Shown: positions 32,535-42,450, counted from the first letter of the stretch. The stretch is 64,000 nucleotides of DNA from Fragilaria crotonensis (GCA_022925895.1 JAKSYS010000274.1:1-64000), one strand, 5' to 3'. Notes: generated from the letters alone by a model not told the origin. Numbers and translations: made by a program.

Positions 32535-33537
32535 AGGTCTCGGCAGGGTAAGGTAAAAGGTAAAGGGTAAAGCTTACGGCCTTTACCTTTACCCTTTAAG
32601 AAATTACCCCATAAGGAAACTCATTACCTTGTTTCCCTTTACCCTTTAAGGAAATGTGTTACCTTTACCCTTTAGGAAATTACCCTTTAAGGGAAATCGT
32701 TATTTTTACCCTTTACCCTTTAAGGAAATCCTTTACCTTTTACCCCTTAACTGTTAAAAGTTAAAAGGTAAAAGGTAATTTCCGGGTAATTATATGATTA
32801 CAACAAATTTGTGAGTATGGAGTTGAGTACAACAACAACACCTTTGTGCACACATCGACACTCGACACCTGGACGCATTGAGTACATCCAAGCTGCCGAT
32901 TAAGAACACCATGCAAATTGTAGAATAAACACCATTGTGTTTCATGCTATGAAATTAATTGACTATAATGATTAGTACTCTGCTTCTTAGGCGCACTCGG
33001 AGTCATCGGCAAAAAAATTATCAAACTGGACATTCAGCATTCCAACGGCACTATCGTCCAGGACTTCCTCCACCCACTCATCTTGTACCATCTCTATCAT
33101 GTTGACCACTGCATCAATTGATTCATTAGGCGGCTGAGTTGCTTGCAGCTTTGAGTAAAGTGTAAAGTGAAAAGCGAATTGCAGAATAATCCGGTAACAG
33201 ATGCTTGCTCATACTACATGCTACTAGTGTATGATGTAGAATGTACAAAGTCCTACGTCCTACGCATCATCAATTATCTTGAACTTCATCGATATATGGA
33301 TCTCCCTCAAAGGGTAAAAGGTAAAGGGTAATTGACGGGTAATCCAAAGCATTACCTTTACCCTTTAGGAAATTACCCTTTAAGGAAAATCATAACCTTT
33401 ACCTTTACCCTTTAAGGAAATGTTTTAACTTTACCCTTTAGGAAATTACCCTTTAAGGAAAATCGTTACCTTTACCTTTACCTTTACCTTTTAACGTAGG
33501 GGTCGTAAAGGGTAATTTTCTTACCCTGCCGAGGCCT
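32535..33537. mobile_element. Fold-back inverted-repeat element built of TTACCCTTT repeats
   Basis: 1003 bp. The ends are inverted (AGGTCTCGGCAGGGTAAG at the left; the right end reads AGGCCTCGGCAGGGTAAG in reverse complement). Each arm (about 32535-32790 and 33305-33537) is a run of short inverted copies of GGTAAAGGGTAA / TTACCCTTTAAGGAAAT. The middle is unique, with a short minus-strand frame. Both flanks are ACTCCAG repeats, so the target was a simple repeat and any target duplication is masked. This is a non-autonomous DNA element; the superfamily is unclear. Confidence 0.7.
32987..33143 (-). pseudogene. Short coding-like remnant inside the fold-back element
   Basis: The minus strand is open over about 52 codons and ends in an acidic stretch (EMVQDEWVEEVLDDSAVGML, then a Phe/Asp-rich end) before the stop at 32987. 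Composition looks like real protein. It may be the end of a captured gene or of a lost transposase; no family is recognised. Confidence 0.35.
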
Positions 33538-33562
33538 AACTCCAGACTCCAGACTCCAGACC

Positions 33563-34234
33563 AGGCCTCCTTATTATCGTGTAAATCCGAAAATAACGAA
33601 AATAGCTAAATTCGGGAGTTTTGAAAACTTATTTTCGGGTTAAATTCGGGTATTACCTAATTGGCATTGTTTACTCACCATTAAGTGCCTAAAAGTACAC
33701 CCTTTTGTTCCATTGATGAACTGCTTAATAAATAGAAAGGCTCACCATGGTTTCTGTGTTCTTGTGTGCAATGTAAAAGTGATTATTTGGAGCAGGGGGT
33801 GATATCAGAAATGCCTTGCTCTCCTCTCCTACTAGCTAATGTTGATCCCTTTGCAAAATGATGATGGCAAAGCCAGATTCCACCAAGCTTATACTGGGCA
33901 ACACACTAGCAGCAGTAAGCCAGAGGTCAAAGCCATCATAGCTTTTGACACAAACACACATGCACAAACCTGCACAGGACACTTCATCTTTTCATTTTTA
34001 TTGAATTCCAATGCTCCCATGGACTTCTTGCATATAATGGGGAGACGATGGTTGTAACTTCAGAATTGAAATTCTGCCAGTTTTCACCATCCCTTTGACC
34101 GTCAAAGTTGACCATTTTCAACACGGCGTTGTATGAGATAAAAGTGCCACGTCACCGTTATTTTCGGAAGTTTCTCAGACCTTAATTTCGGGAAAATGCC
34201 CGAAATTAATAAAAACTCGAAGATAAGGAGGCCT
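33563..34234. mobile_element. Inverted-repeat (MITE-like) element, 672 bp
   Basis: Ends: AGGCCTCCTTATTATCG at the left and its inverse (AGGCCTCCTTATCTTCG) at the right. Cggg/cccg patches recur inside (ttcgggag, ttcgggtt, cccgaaat). It is inserted in the same ACTCCAG simple repeat as the fold-back element 26 bp away. The CCTTAT-TCG core of the ends resembles the ends of the Harbinger-type transposon at 44.96 kb (CCTTATCGTA), so it could be a distant non-autonomous relative. No convincing coding region. Confidence 0.6.
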
Positions 34235-35454
34235 ACTCCAGACTCCAGACTCAAGTTGCTTCTATTTCGTTTTTGAGTGTTGAATATATATATATATGGA
34301 TCCGATTAATATGCAAGGAAATGATGTCAAGCCATACCAATCATCATCCTCCCTATGGTACTGCATTACTGGAGTACTGTATCACCGTAGGTGGTACGTG
34401 AAAGGGTCAGTACTCTGACATCATGATTGACGTCATTTCCTTCTTGTATTCATATCGCAACCGAGTACAAGTACCTGGTACTGAGTACTACGTGCTCTGA
34501 TCACGATACAGAAACGCAATAACACAAGTACTACAGCCAGCCACCAGTAGATTACAACATTACAACTGCGTAGCTCCTCAGCTGTCTTGGTTGTCAGTGC
34601 AGTTCCTTCTCAATGCAAAGTGCTACTAGAATTGTGGCATCAACATTATCAGAAGTAGGGCTTTCTTGTTGACCTAACATTGTTGTTCAGTGTCGGTGTG
34701 ACCCCTAGAAGTATGAAGCATTCAATTGCAGTTACTGAGTATGGAGTACTGTCTATCTCAATCATACTATTTCCTCTAATCCCAAGCTGCCTCAAATGGC
34801 GGTTCCATGATTGTAGACTGACTTCTTCCTTGACCCAATGGAAGTGTACCATTACCATCCACATAAGTCATTGTTTATTGCACCTGTCCCTTTAAGTACA
34901 ATGTTCATTTTTTGCTCCTTTGTTTTCTTTGCTTCCTCATGACCATCTCCTTGCTGCCACATTCCCATTCTCTGGCTCCTCGACATTTGTGCTGACACGG
35001 CTGCTGTCATTGACTTCCACTTCTTAGCTTTTACAAAGAAGCAGTGCAAAGGCCTCATCAGCCACTCTTCATCATAACATGGGCTTGCGTACCGTCATTT
35101 TTCACATGCCTACGACACCATTTCAAGGCATTTTCGCTCACCCAACCACCATGCTCTCCTTCCACAAAGGCATTCCAGATTTACCACAGAACCAGAAAAC
35201 TGCTCTTCGTCGTTTTCCCTCTCTATTGTATCATTTTTTTGCTTGTAGATTCCTCAGCTGTGACAAACTCCTCTGTAGTCCCATAGTTGTAATCACAAGG
35301 GCCTACTACTACGGAACAATTTCGACCTTTTGAAAGGAACCATAATATGAACTATCAAATAGCAACAGCAGCAGAATAGCAAAGCAATTCATGAACCAGC
35401 ATTCCTTGGAAAAGCCCAGGATTGTTAATCCACCAAATTATCAATGCTGTAAAA
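34235..35454. other. Gene-poor spacer with decayed sequence
   Basis: About 1.2 kb. GTAC-rich from 34360 to 34560. Broken minus-strand frames between 34650 and 35290 look protein-like (for example WNAFVEGEHGGWVSENALKW) but have no assignable family. Confidence 0.4.
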
Positions 35455-35540
35455 ATGTGGTTATGCCCTGCGTGGATCTGCCATAGCAGTTTTCCAATCA
35501 TCATTACTGCTCTAACCTTTGCCGAATGTCGAAGCACTGA

Positions 35541-35784
35541 CTGATAGCAGATGCGCAGACAAGAGATCGGCCAAGCGTACAGAACGTTCCACTGAACACG
35601 TGCGCACCAAAGAATTCTTCTCGGCAGCTTGAACAGAAGAGACAAGCAATCGTCCATTGTTTGGGACGAAGCATCGCAACATCGGTTACGATCACCCAGC
35701 AGCTGATACCTCTGTGTTCACACGCTCGATCTTCGCGAGCCCGAACGCACTGTGAGGGGTCCGGAACTTGTTAGTTAAAACCCG
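35541..35784 (+). repeat. Split direct repeat A, outer copy (PAT-like element 2)
   Basis: 244 bp, identical by eye to 41487-41730; it ends 33 bp before the gag-like ATG, the same spacing as in element 1. Confidence 0.9.
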
Positions 35785-35817
35785 ACCTGTGCGGCACAGC
35801 CTACGAAGTATCGTACC

Positions 35818-37965
35818 ATGGCACACCCAGGCCCTGTCCCGGAGGCTATTCCTCCCGTACTGGCACCGGCCGTACGAGCGCCTACTGCGCCTACGTCCTA
35901 TCGTGAAGTGTTTTCGGACGGTACCCGCGATGCCGTCTTCGGGCACCCAGCGGCGTACTTAGCAGGCTACCGTTTCGTCGACGGAGGCGGGCAACCAGTG
36001 CCGACACCGGGGGCGCTGCGTGACCAGACTGTTCTCTTTTGCGACCGCCAACCCATGGCATTTTTATGCCTAGTGGCGCGTTTGGACGAGGTAGTGGAAG
36101 TGAGGATCCTCCATCGCTTTATGCGATACATGGAGCTTCCAGGGGAACCCACCACGGGGTTTCGCGATCGAGTACTCGGCCTCCTTGGGGATCTTCGCCC
36201 AAATCAGTATCCGGTAGTCGACGTCCCCGCAACGATACTATATTTGGTGGCCTCCCAGGTACGCATCCCGACTCATGATGCAATGGCAGGAATCTTGGCA
36301 ACATGGGATGGGGATGCCCCATTGAGCCCGTACTTGGAGCCGGATCTCCTAACCGAGGTAGTGAGGCCCCGCAACGTGCAACTCGTGCCGAGTCGATACG
36401 CTGCCTTGTTGGTACATCGTGAAGGCGTCACACCAAAACAGGCCTATCAGGAGATCGCCGGAGCTATCCATGCGGACGGCAATGACGCCGCCTGCTCCGA
36501 CATCTTGACTTGGCTCCGGACGGCCTGCACTTGCCGAGGCGGGGCAGGTCCACAAGCGGGCTCATCCATTGTGCTCCACCCATTGAACCCGGTTCACTTG
36601 CCGGGAGCGGTTTATGACTATGTCGTTTCCAAGATCATGTCGGATTTGCCAGCACTGCGCAACCCCGTGGGGGTGGGCAGTGCGGGCGCCCTGGGTGCCA
36701 CTGAGATTGCAACCGTTGTACAAGCTCTAGCGGCAGCCCGCAATGCCGACGATCACCCACGCGAACCACGCACCATTCGGGAAGCCTACAAAGAAACCTA
36801 CCCTGTCCTCCTTCGCTACAACAGAGTGACGGAGGCAACTGGTGTGGCCCAAATTTGGGATCGCTTGGCAAACTGCCAGAAGGGAGAGCAGCAAATCATC
36901 CTCCAACAGGAATTTGCCAAGGTATGTGCTGACCGGATGCTAAACCCGGAGCTTGTTTGCCCTGTTGTTACAACGGCCCTCAAGCAGATGGTCCTGAGCT
37001 TCAACTTTGCCGGTTTTGGACCCGATGACTTGGGCATAGGATGCAACCCGTTTCAGGTAACATATGTTGGCGCCACGGATTATTATCAGGCGCAGGAGTC
37101 GGCGGGGGTGTCGCAACAACTGGACCAAGGTATGCACGGTGCGACGCTATCAGACATTCAGGCCATCAAGGACAAGGAGAAGATACGCTTCCCGACGGAC
37201 CTGCACCAGGTAGGCACAACTCTTCAGAGGTACGCTGTCCTCGTGCAGACCTTGTTTCAGGGAGTAGCGGAACCTGTGCATCCTTTTGTGCGTGCCATCT
37301 GGGCCCTTGCCATGGGGTACCAGAATAAACTCCCCTTTATACTGGACCGGTACCATGGGCTGGCGGGGTCTCCTGCGATTCAACAGGCATACCCAGCCCG
37401 CATCCTTCGCTCCATCCAAATTCAAGTGTACGAATACCTTCGGGGAATCATGATTGCGGCCACCGACGACACCACGGCCGCTGTCGACGCCTCGCCGGAT
37501 TTCACTCAACTTTTGTTGGATTTGCAGCGAGGAACGTTCCACACCTCAAACGGCTGGGTGCCCCTCCCATCAGCCTATGTCGTAGCCCCGGTCGTCACCC
37601 TTCAACCGGCACGTTCCGCGGGCACGATCACGACTACGTCCATGACGACCGGCGGAGGTGCAAGTGTGGCCAGTGGAGTATCCGCATTAACGGCGGCAAC
37701 CACGACGGTTGCTCAAACTCGCTGCGCCAACCCGGTCAACGATCCCGCATTCAACGACATGGTGCTGCGGGGAGCTCTAGGCCCGCTGACCCGGGCCAAC
37801 AGGCCGCCCCGCAACGACGCGGGAAACGAATTTTGTGTGGGATGGTGGTGTAAAGGTGGGTGCTATTCCTCTTGCGGGAGGCGCAGCGCCCACGTTCCCT
37901 TTGCGTCCCCAGGAGAGCGCGAGCGGTTGCTGGCATATGCCACCACCCACCTGCGCCTGGAATGA
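35818..37965 (+). CDS. Gag-like protein (PAT-like element 2)
   Basis: 715 residues from the ATG at 35818. Homologous along its length to the gag-like protein of element 1 (shared CDRQPMAFLCLV, RDRVLGLLGD, VVTTALKQMV). The C-terminus keeps the same Cys/His cluster (CVGWWCKGGCYSSCGRRSAH) and the following PFASPGERERLLAY. Presumed structural, RNA-binding protein. The second cysteine in WWCKGG is not shared with element 1, so the core zinc ligands are likely the other conserved Cys and the His. Confidence 0.75.
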   Translation: MAHPGPVPEAIPPVLAPAVRAPTAPTSYREVFSDGTRDAVFGHPAAYLAGYRFVDGGGQPVPTPGALRDQTVLFCDRQPMAFLCLVARLDEVVEVRILHRFMRYMELPGEPTTGFRDRVLGLLGDLRPNQYPVVDVPATILYLVASQVRIPTHDAMAGILATWDGDAPLSPYLEPDLLTEVVRPRNVQLVPSRYAALLVHREGVTPKQAYQEIAGAIHADGNDAACSDILTWLRTACTCRGGAGPQAGSSIVLHPLNPVHLPGAVYDYVVSKIMSDLPALRNPVGVGSAGALGATEIATVVQALAAARNADDHPREPRTIREAYKETYPVLLRYNRVTEATGVAQIWDRLANCQKGEQQIILQQEFAKVCADRMLNPELVCPVVTTALKQMVLSFNFAGFGPDDLGIGCNPFQVTYVGATDYYQAQESAGVSQQLDQGMHGATLSDIQAIKDKEKIRFPTDLHQVGTTLQRYAVLVQTLFQGVAEPVHPFVRAIWALAMGYQNKLPFILDRYHGLAGSPAIQQAYPARILRSIQIQVYEYLRGIMIAATDDTTAAVDASPDFTQLLLDLQRGTFHTSNGWVPLPSAYVVAPVVTLQPARSAGTITTTSMTTGGGASVASGVSALTAATTTVAQTRCANPVNDPAFNDMVLRGALGPLTRANRPPRNDAGNEFCVGWWCKGGCYSSCGRRSAHVPFASPGERERLLAYATTHLRLE

Positions 37966-38129
37966 CATGAGGCGGCTCCGGGTGCGATAGCCAGAGCACC
38001 TGCGCCCGGACGCCACCTCACCTGCGCGGCAGGCGTCGTGGCACCAACGGTGGGCGCGACGAGGCTGAGGAATCGGACGAGTGGTCGAAACTGGGGGACA
38101 ACAAACGGCTCAAGCAGGTTGAGCCAGAA

Positions 38130-40448
38130 TTGTCCCCGGCGGAGGCAACTTTATGTAAGTGGGCGGCAGATGCTAATGTTGAGTTGGCGTCCCTTGGATG
38201 GGAGGAACTGGTGAAGCACGCCCGTGGGACTTCGCAGTTGGATGACAAAGTCCAGTGGATCCCGCACAAGGCAGGCCGCCTACTGGACCATCTCAGACGG
38301 AGAGGCGCTGCCGTGCCAATGCGGACGGCGCCCTGGACGCACGAGCAGATCATGACCGCGGCCAAGCGCGGATGCCACAAGTCCGCTCGCGACCACACGG
38401 AGTTTGTCTGCGAGGAACTCGTGGATTTTTGTCGCCGAGGATACTGGACGGTACTGCCCTTGGACGCTGTACAGCATTGGCCCGAGCTCCGACTCTCGCC
38501 GCTTGGCGTGGTGCCCCAACGTGAGCGGCGCCCGAGGTTGATTGTCGACTACACGTTTTCGGGCGTCAATCAAGACACCGCCCGGTGGGCCCCCGCTGAG
38601 GCAATGCAATTTGGGCGCGCCCTCCAACGTGTTTTATCGCGTATTGTGCATGCTGACACGAGGTTCGGCCCGCCAAAGCTTGCTAAAATAGACATTGCTG
38701 ACGGTTTTTATCGCGTTTGGCTGTGGTGGCGGGACATACCCAAGCTCGGCGTCTTGCTTCCGTTCAGCGGCAATGGGGGTAGCACCCAACTGGTGGCGTT
38801 CCCTCTGGCACTCCCGATGGGCTGGGTCGAGAGCCCTCCGTACTTTACGACGTTGACGGAAACAGCCTGCGACTTGGCCAACGTGGCCATGACGCACGGT
38901 GGGCCCATGAGGGCACATCGATTGGAACGGGCGGCCAATACGCCACCGGCCGCCAGCAACAAGGACAACACACTCGCGACGAGGCCAGCTACCACCTGGA
39001 GACGTAGCACACCCCTTAGTGGTGCGTCCTGCCAGGGCACGTGGGCGAGTCAAAACGCACATTTTGGTGCCTCCCGCCGCCCACCGGTCGCTGCCGCCGA
39101 CGTCTATGTGGACGATTTTCTTCTCACTGCGCAGACTCGGAGACATCAAACCCGATTGTTGAGGGCCACGCTCCACGCCATCGACTCCGTCCTACGGCCC
39201 CTATCGGAAGACGACCCAAGTCACCGTAAGGAGCCCTCGTCCGTCAAGAAGATGCTCCAAGGTGATGCGCATTGGGACACTCGCAAGATGATTTTGGGAT
39301 GGCAACTAGACACTGTAGCGGGGACCCTCAACTTGCCCTCTCACCGCATTGCTCGCCTCTATGAACTCTTGGATGCAGTGCAGCCGCCCCGCAAGCGCCT
39401 TCCCCTCAAGGCATGGCATAAGCTGCTTGGAGAACTGCGCTCCATGGCGCCCGGACTTCCCGGCTCCCGGGGTCTCTTTTCGGTTCTCCAAGACGCCTTG
39501 AGTCGCGGTGACCGGGGGCGCATTCGCCTCAATCGCCATGTCTTTGACACCATGGCCGACTTTCGTCTCCTAGCCGACTCGTTGGCGCACCGCCCCACTC
39601 GTCTCCGCGAGTTGGTTCCGGTGTCCCCATCCGATTCGGGCTCGTGTGACGCATGTCGCCGCGGCATGGGGGGCGTGTGGTTTGACCTGCTCCAGCCGGA
39701 CGCTCCACCCATCGTGTGGCGCGCCCCCTTTCCAGCTTCCGTCCAATCCTCGCTCATCACGGCTGACCACCCTCACGGCACGCTTAGCATCTCGGACTTG
39801 GAACTCGTGGGCACCATCGCCCACAAGGATGTTCTGGCACAAGCCCGACACGTCCACGAACGCACCATCTGGATCGCGGGCGACAATAAGGCTTCCCTCT
39901 CTTGGGCAACCAAAGGGTCGGCAACCTCCGATCGTGCGCGGGCCTACCTCCTTCGCCTCAATGCCCTCCACCAACGGGCTCATCGCTACGTCTCCCGTCA
40001 TCATTACATTGCGGGCACCGCCAACTCGATGGCTGATGATGCTAGCCGCTTGTGGCACTTGAGCGACTCTGACTTACTCACCCATTTTGATTCTGCTTAC
40101 CCACAGTGCACCTCTTGGACACTACACCACCCGACGCCCACCATGCTCTCCGCTTTGAATGGTGCCTTATCCAAGCAACGATGCGTGCCCGAGTGTCTCC
40201 TCAGCGAGATCGCTCAGCTCGAGCCGCCTGGCAACTGTGGGAGACCTTTTGTTCCGATCTCGGGGTCGCTACCGACCTCACGGACACCCCTCGCGACAAA
40301 ATACCTGTACTCCAACTCTTTGCACACCGCTACCGCACCGGCCTCCTGTCGCCCTGCGGCCGGCCCGTCCGATCTCGCACGGTGGAGGACGCCCTACGAG
40401 GCGTGGGGCAGGCGTTCGCCGGGGTGGGGGCCATTGACCCTCGCCTGA
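38130..40448 (+). CDS. Reverse transcriptase / RNase H (PAT-like element 2)
   Basis: About 770 residues. RT motifs: LIVDYTFSGVNQDTARW, AKIDIADGFYRVWL, LPMGWVESPPYF and VYVDDFLL. RNase H acidic positions lie in DACRRGMGGVWF, ISDLELVGTI, IAGDNKASLSW and NSMADDASR. Like the RT of element 1, the frame lacks a clear ATG of its own (it opens before 38130), so expression presumably depends on the upstream gene. Its end overlaps the recombinase frame by 343 nt. Confidence 0.87.
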   Translation: MSPAEATLCKWAADANVELASLGWEELVKHARGTSQLDDKVQWIPHKAGRLLDHLRRRGAAVPMRTAPWTHEQIMTAAKRGCHKSARDHTEFVCEELVDFCRRGYWTVLPLDAVQHWPELRLSPLGVVPQRERRPRLIVDYTFSGVNQDTARWAPAEAMQFGRALQRVLSRIVHADTRFGPPKLAKIDIADGFYRVWLWWRDIPKLGVLLPFSGNGGSTQLVAFPLALPMGWVESPPYFTTLTETACDLANVAMTHGGPMRAHRLERAANTPPAASNKDNTLATRPATTWRRSTPLSGASCQGTWASQNAHFGASRRPPVAAADVYVDDFLLTAQTRRHQTRLLRATLHAIDSVLRPLSEDDPSHRKEPSSVKKMLQGDAHWDTRKMILGWQLDTVAGTLNLPSHRIARLYELLDAVQPPRKRLPLKAWHKLLGELRSMAPGLPGSRGLFSVLQDALSRGDRGRIRLNRHVFDTMADFRLLADSLAHRPTRLRELVPVSPSDSGSCDACRRGMGGVWFDLLQPDAPPIVWRAPFPASVQSSLITADHPHGTLSISDLELVGTIAHKDVLAQARHVHERTIWIAGDNKASLSWATKGSATSDRARAYLLRLNALHQRAHRYVSRHHYIAGTANSMADDASRLWHLSDSDLLTHFDSAYPQCTSWTLHHPTPTMLSALNGALSKQRCVPECLLSEIAQLEPPGNCGRPFVPISGSLPTSRTPLATKYLYSNSLHTATAPASCRPAAGPSDLARWRTPYEAWGRRSPGWGPLTLA

Positions 40449-41299
40449 ATGCCTTCGGCGTCGTCGATGTTCGTCTCTCGTCCCTGTTCCAAGCCTGGAA
40501 AAAGGCGGACCCACCGCCCACCCGCGTCAAACCGCTCCCCCTACAAGTCGTCCACGGGGCCTCCCAATTAGCTCTTCTTAGTGGAACCCCCTTGGCCCTT
40601 GCGGCAGCGGACTGCATGGTGGTTGCCTTCTACTTCCTGCTACGTCCTGGCGAGTATGCGGGAGCCCCCAAGACGGACGCTGACGATTTGTTCCGCCTCC
40701 AAGACTTGGGTCTCTGGATCGGTGGCCGCAAGTTGGACGTTCCGACCTGTCCGCTGGCCGACTTGACCGCCGCTACCTTCGCCACCTTGACTTTCACCTC
40801 CCAAAAGAACGGTGTGGGGGGGGAGACCGTCGGTCATGGCCGCTCCGGCCACCCCACACTCTGCCCCGTCCTGCGCCTCGCCTCCCGAGCTCTCCATCTC
40901 CGGCAACACAATGCTCTTCCCACCACTCCCCTGAATGCGTCGCGCACATCTCCTACCTCCTGCTGGCAATATGTTCCGCCCTCCTGCATCACTGCTCTCC
41001 TTCGCAGCGCTGTCGCCTTGTCCCCCGGCTTAGGCTTCTCTGCCAAAGACGTCTCGGCACGCTCCACCCGCTCCGGGGGCGCCATGGCTCTCCTGTGTGC
41101 TGGCATTGATGGCGACCGCATACGCCTCATCGGGCGCTGGCGCTCCGATGAGATGTACCGGTACCTTCATGTCCAGGCACAACCCGTTATGAACGGCATC
41201 GCCGCGGCCATGTTCCGTGGCGGTACGTTCAGCTTCACCCCTGGTGACGCACCCACCCTTCCGGCGGCGGCACTCCTTGCCGGCGCCCCACCCTTCTAA
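40106..41299 (+). CDS. Tyrosine recombinase (PAT-like element 2)
   Basis: 397 residues. Catalytic region RSTRSGGAMALLCAG, then LIGRWRSDEMYRYLHVQA with a Tyr in YRYL as candidate nucleophile. Same length and same overlapping start as in element 1. The first reliable methionine region lies inside the end of the RT frame, so the N-terminal boundary is uncertain. Integrates the circular cDNA without target duplication, in line with the clean edges of the element. Confidence 0.87.
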   Translation: MHLLDTTPPDAHHALRFEWCLIQATMRARVSPQRDRSARAAWQLWETFCSDLGVATDLTDTPRDKIPVLQLFAHRYRTGLLSPCGRPVRSRTVEDALRGVGQAFAGVGAIDPRLNAFGVVDVRLSSLFQAWKKADPPPTRVKPLPLQVVHGASQLALLSGTPLALAAADCMVVAFYFLLRPGEYAGAPKTDADDLFRLQDLGLWIGGRKLDVPTCPLADLTAATFATLTFTSQKNGVGGETVGHGRSGHPTLCPVLRLASRALHLRQHNALPTTPLNASRTSPTSCWQYVPPSCITALLRSAVALSPGLGFSAKDVSARSTRSGGAMALLCAGIDGDRIRLIGRWRSDEMYRYLHVQAQPVMNGIAAAMFRGGTFSFTPGDAPTLPAAALLAGAPPF

Positions 41300-41318
41300 T
41301 TCCTTCGGGCCCATGGGG

Positions 41319-41486
41319 GCAGAAGCGGACCCTAGGTCCGCCTACGGTTGCAGGGTGAACGGTACTCAGTAAAACTGCAATCGCCACCACAACCTACTAG
41401 TACTACTCTATAGGACCAAAAACATCTACCTATCTACACACGGGCCGAACGTTGACGTAGCGAATGTTAGAGGCGGGCGAAGCCCG
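41319..41486 (+). repeat. Split direct repeat B, inner copy (PAT-like element 2)
   Basis: 168 bp, identical by eye to 41739-41906. It contains the palindrome gcggaccctaggtccgc near its start and the hairpin gggcgaagccc at its end. Confidence 0.9.
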
Positions 41487-41730
41487 CTGATAGCAGATGC
41501 GCAGACAAGAGATCGGCCAAGCGTACAGAACGTTCCACTGAACACGTGCGCACCAAAGAATTCTTCTCGGCAGCTTGAACAGAAGAGACAAGCAATCGTC
41601 CATTGTTTGGGACGAAGCATCGCAACATCGGTTACGATCACCCAGCAGCTGATACCTCTGTGTTCACACGCTCGATCTTCGCGAGCCCGAACGCACTGTG
41701 AGGGGTCCGGAACTTGTTAGTTAAAACCCG
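41487..41730 (+). repeat. Split direct repeat A, inner copy (PAT-like element 2)
   Basis: 244-bp copy of 35541-35784, abutting the inner B repeat with no spacer. Confidence 0.9.
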
Positions 41731-41738
41731 CCCGCCCA

Positions 41739-41906
41739 GCAGAAGCGGACCCTAGGTCCGCCTACGGTTGCAGGGTGAACGGTACTCAGTAAAACTGCAA
41801 TCGCCACCACAACCTACTAGTACTACTCTATAGGACCAAAAACATCTACCTATCTACACACGGGCCGAACGTTGACGTAGCGAATGTTAGAGGCGGGCGA
41901 AGCCCG
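41739..41906 (+). repeat. Split direct repeat B, outer copy (PAT-like element 2)
   Basis: 168-bp copy of 41319-41486, marking the 3' end of the element; host pseudogene sequence resumes at 41907. Confidence 0.9.
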
Positions 41907-42450
41907 AATCGTGCAATCCACTAAGTCAAGTAATCTTGCGCCCTCGGACATTTACAATTTAATTGTGGCAGATTAAGACTTAGAACTAGTTGAATTGCCA
42001 TCGTCTCACGGACTTCGATGCAACCTTGCTGGCGTAGCGAGAGTCTCAAAGAGAATGCGGTGTTGAAGGCAATGATTGTGACATACTGCACCATCTTCTT
42101 CATAATTTCACCCGCCCATTCAATATTTACCCAATGCCAACATTTTCGTACGAAAGGAACATTGTCTAAATATCATTTTCAGGGTGTCTTCATTTAGTAA
42201 GGGCATGTACTAATGCTAAGATGCTTGTCCTTTGTTGCTCCTCCTCGTCCAAGTTCTTGTGTCTGTGCTCGCTCGTCCCATCACCACAAGCTGCTGAAGA
42301 GTGGTGATACATACTTGAGTATGACAACACAAAAGAGGTTTTCTTAACACATAAACCATCCGGAAAGGCTCTTTCCATCCCATCCCACTTCTTAAGAGCA
42401 GCACACGTTACAATGGTGTTGTTAAGTGCTTTTCTGTAACTGGTGCATAG

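Larger units (their letters stand above)
35541..41906 (+). mobile_element. Tyrosine-recombinase retrotransposon, PAT-like (DIRS order), copy 2
   Basis: A 6.4-kb forward element with gag-like, RT/RNase H and tyrosine-recombinase genes in the same order as copy 1, and split direct repeats: A (35541-35784), genes, B (41319-41486), A (41487-41730), an 8-bp spacer, B (41739-41906). The repeats are identical to their partners by eye but unrelated in sequence to those of copy 1, so this is a separate family of the same type. No target duplication. It looks whole and young. It is inserted in an old ATPase pseudogene. Confidence 0.87.
35455..42450 (-). pseudogene. Decayed copy of the STAND ATPase gene 3' region, split by a retroelement
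   Basis: Two host pieces (35455-35540 and 41907-42450) match the end of the ATPase gene (about 5380-5945) in the same strand sense once the 6.4-kb element is left out. Examples: tctgccatagcagt against tctgccgtagcagt; gtgcaatccactaagtcaag against gtgcaatcaactgagtcaag; catccggaaaggct in both. The match carries many substitutions and indels, so the copy was already old and non-coding when the still intact element landed. It is a fragment of at most about 560 bp of gene. Confidence 0.78.

Noticed and set aside
32540-33530. Telomere-like TTACCC/GGGTAA repeats
   Set aside because: The units are irregular, inverted and confined to an element with inverted ends, so not a telomere or interstitial telomeric tract.
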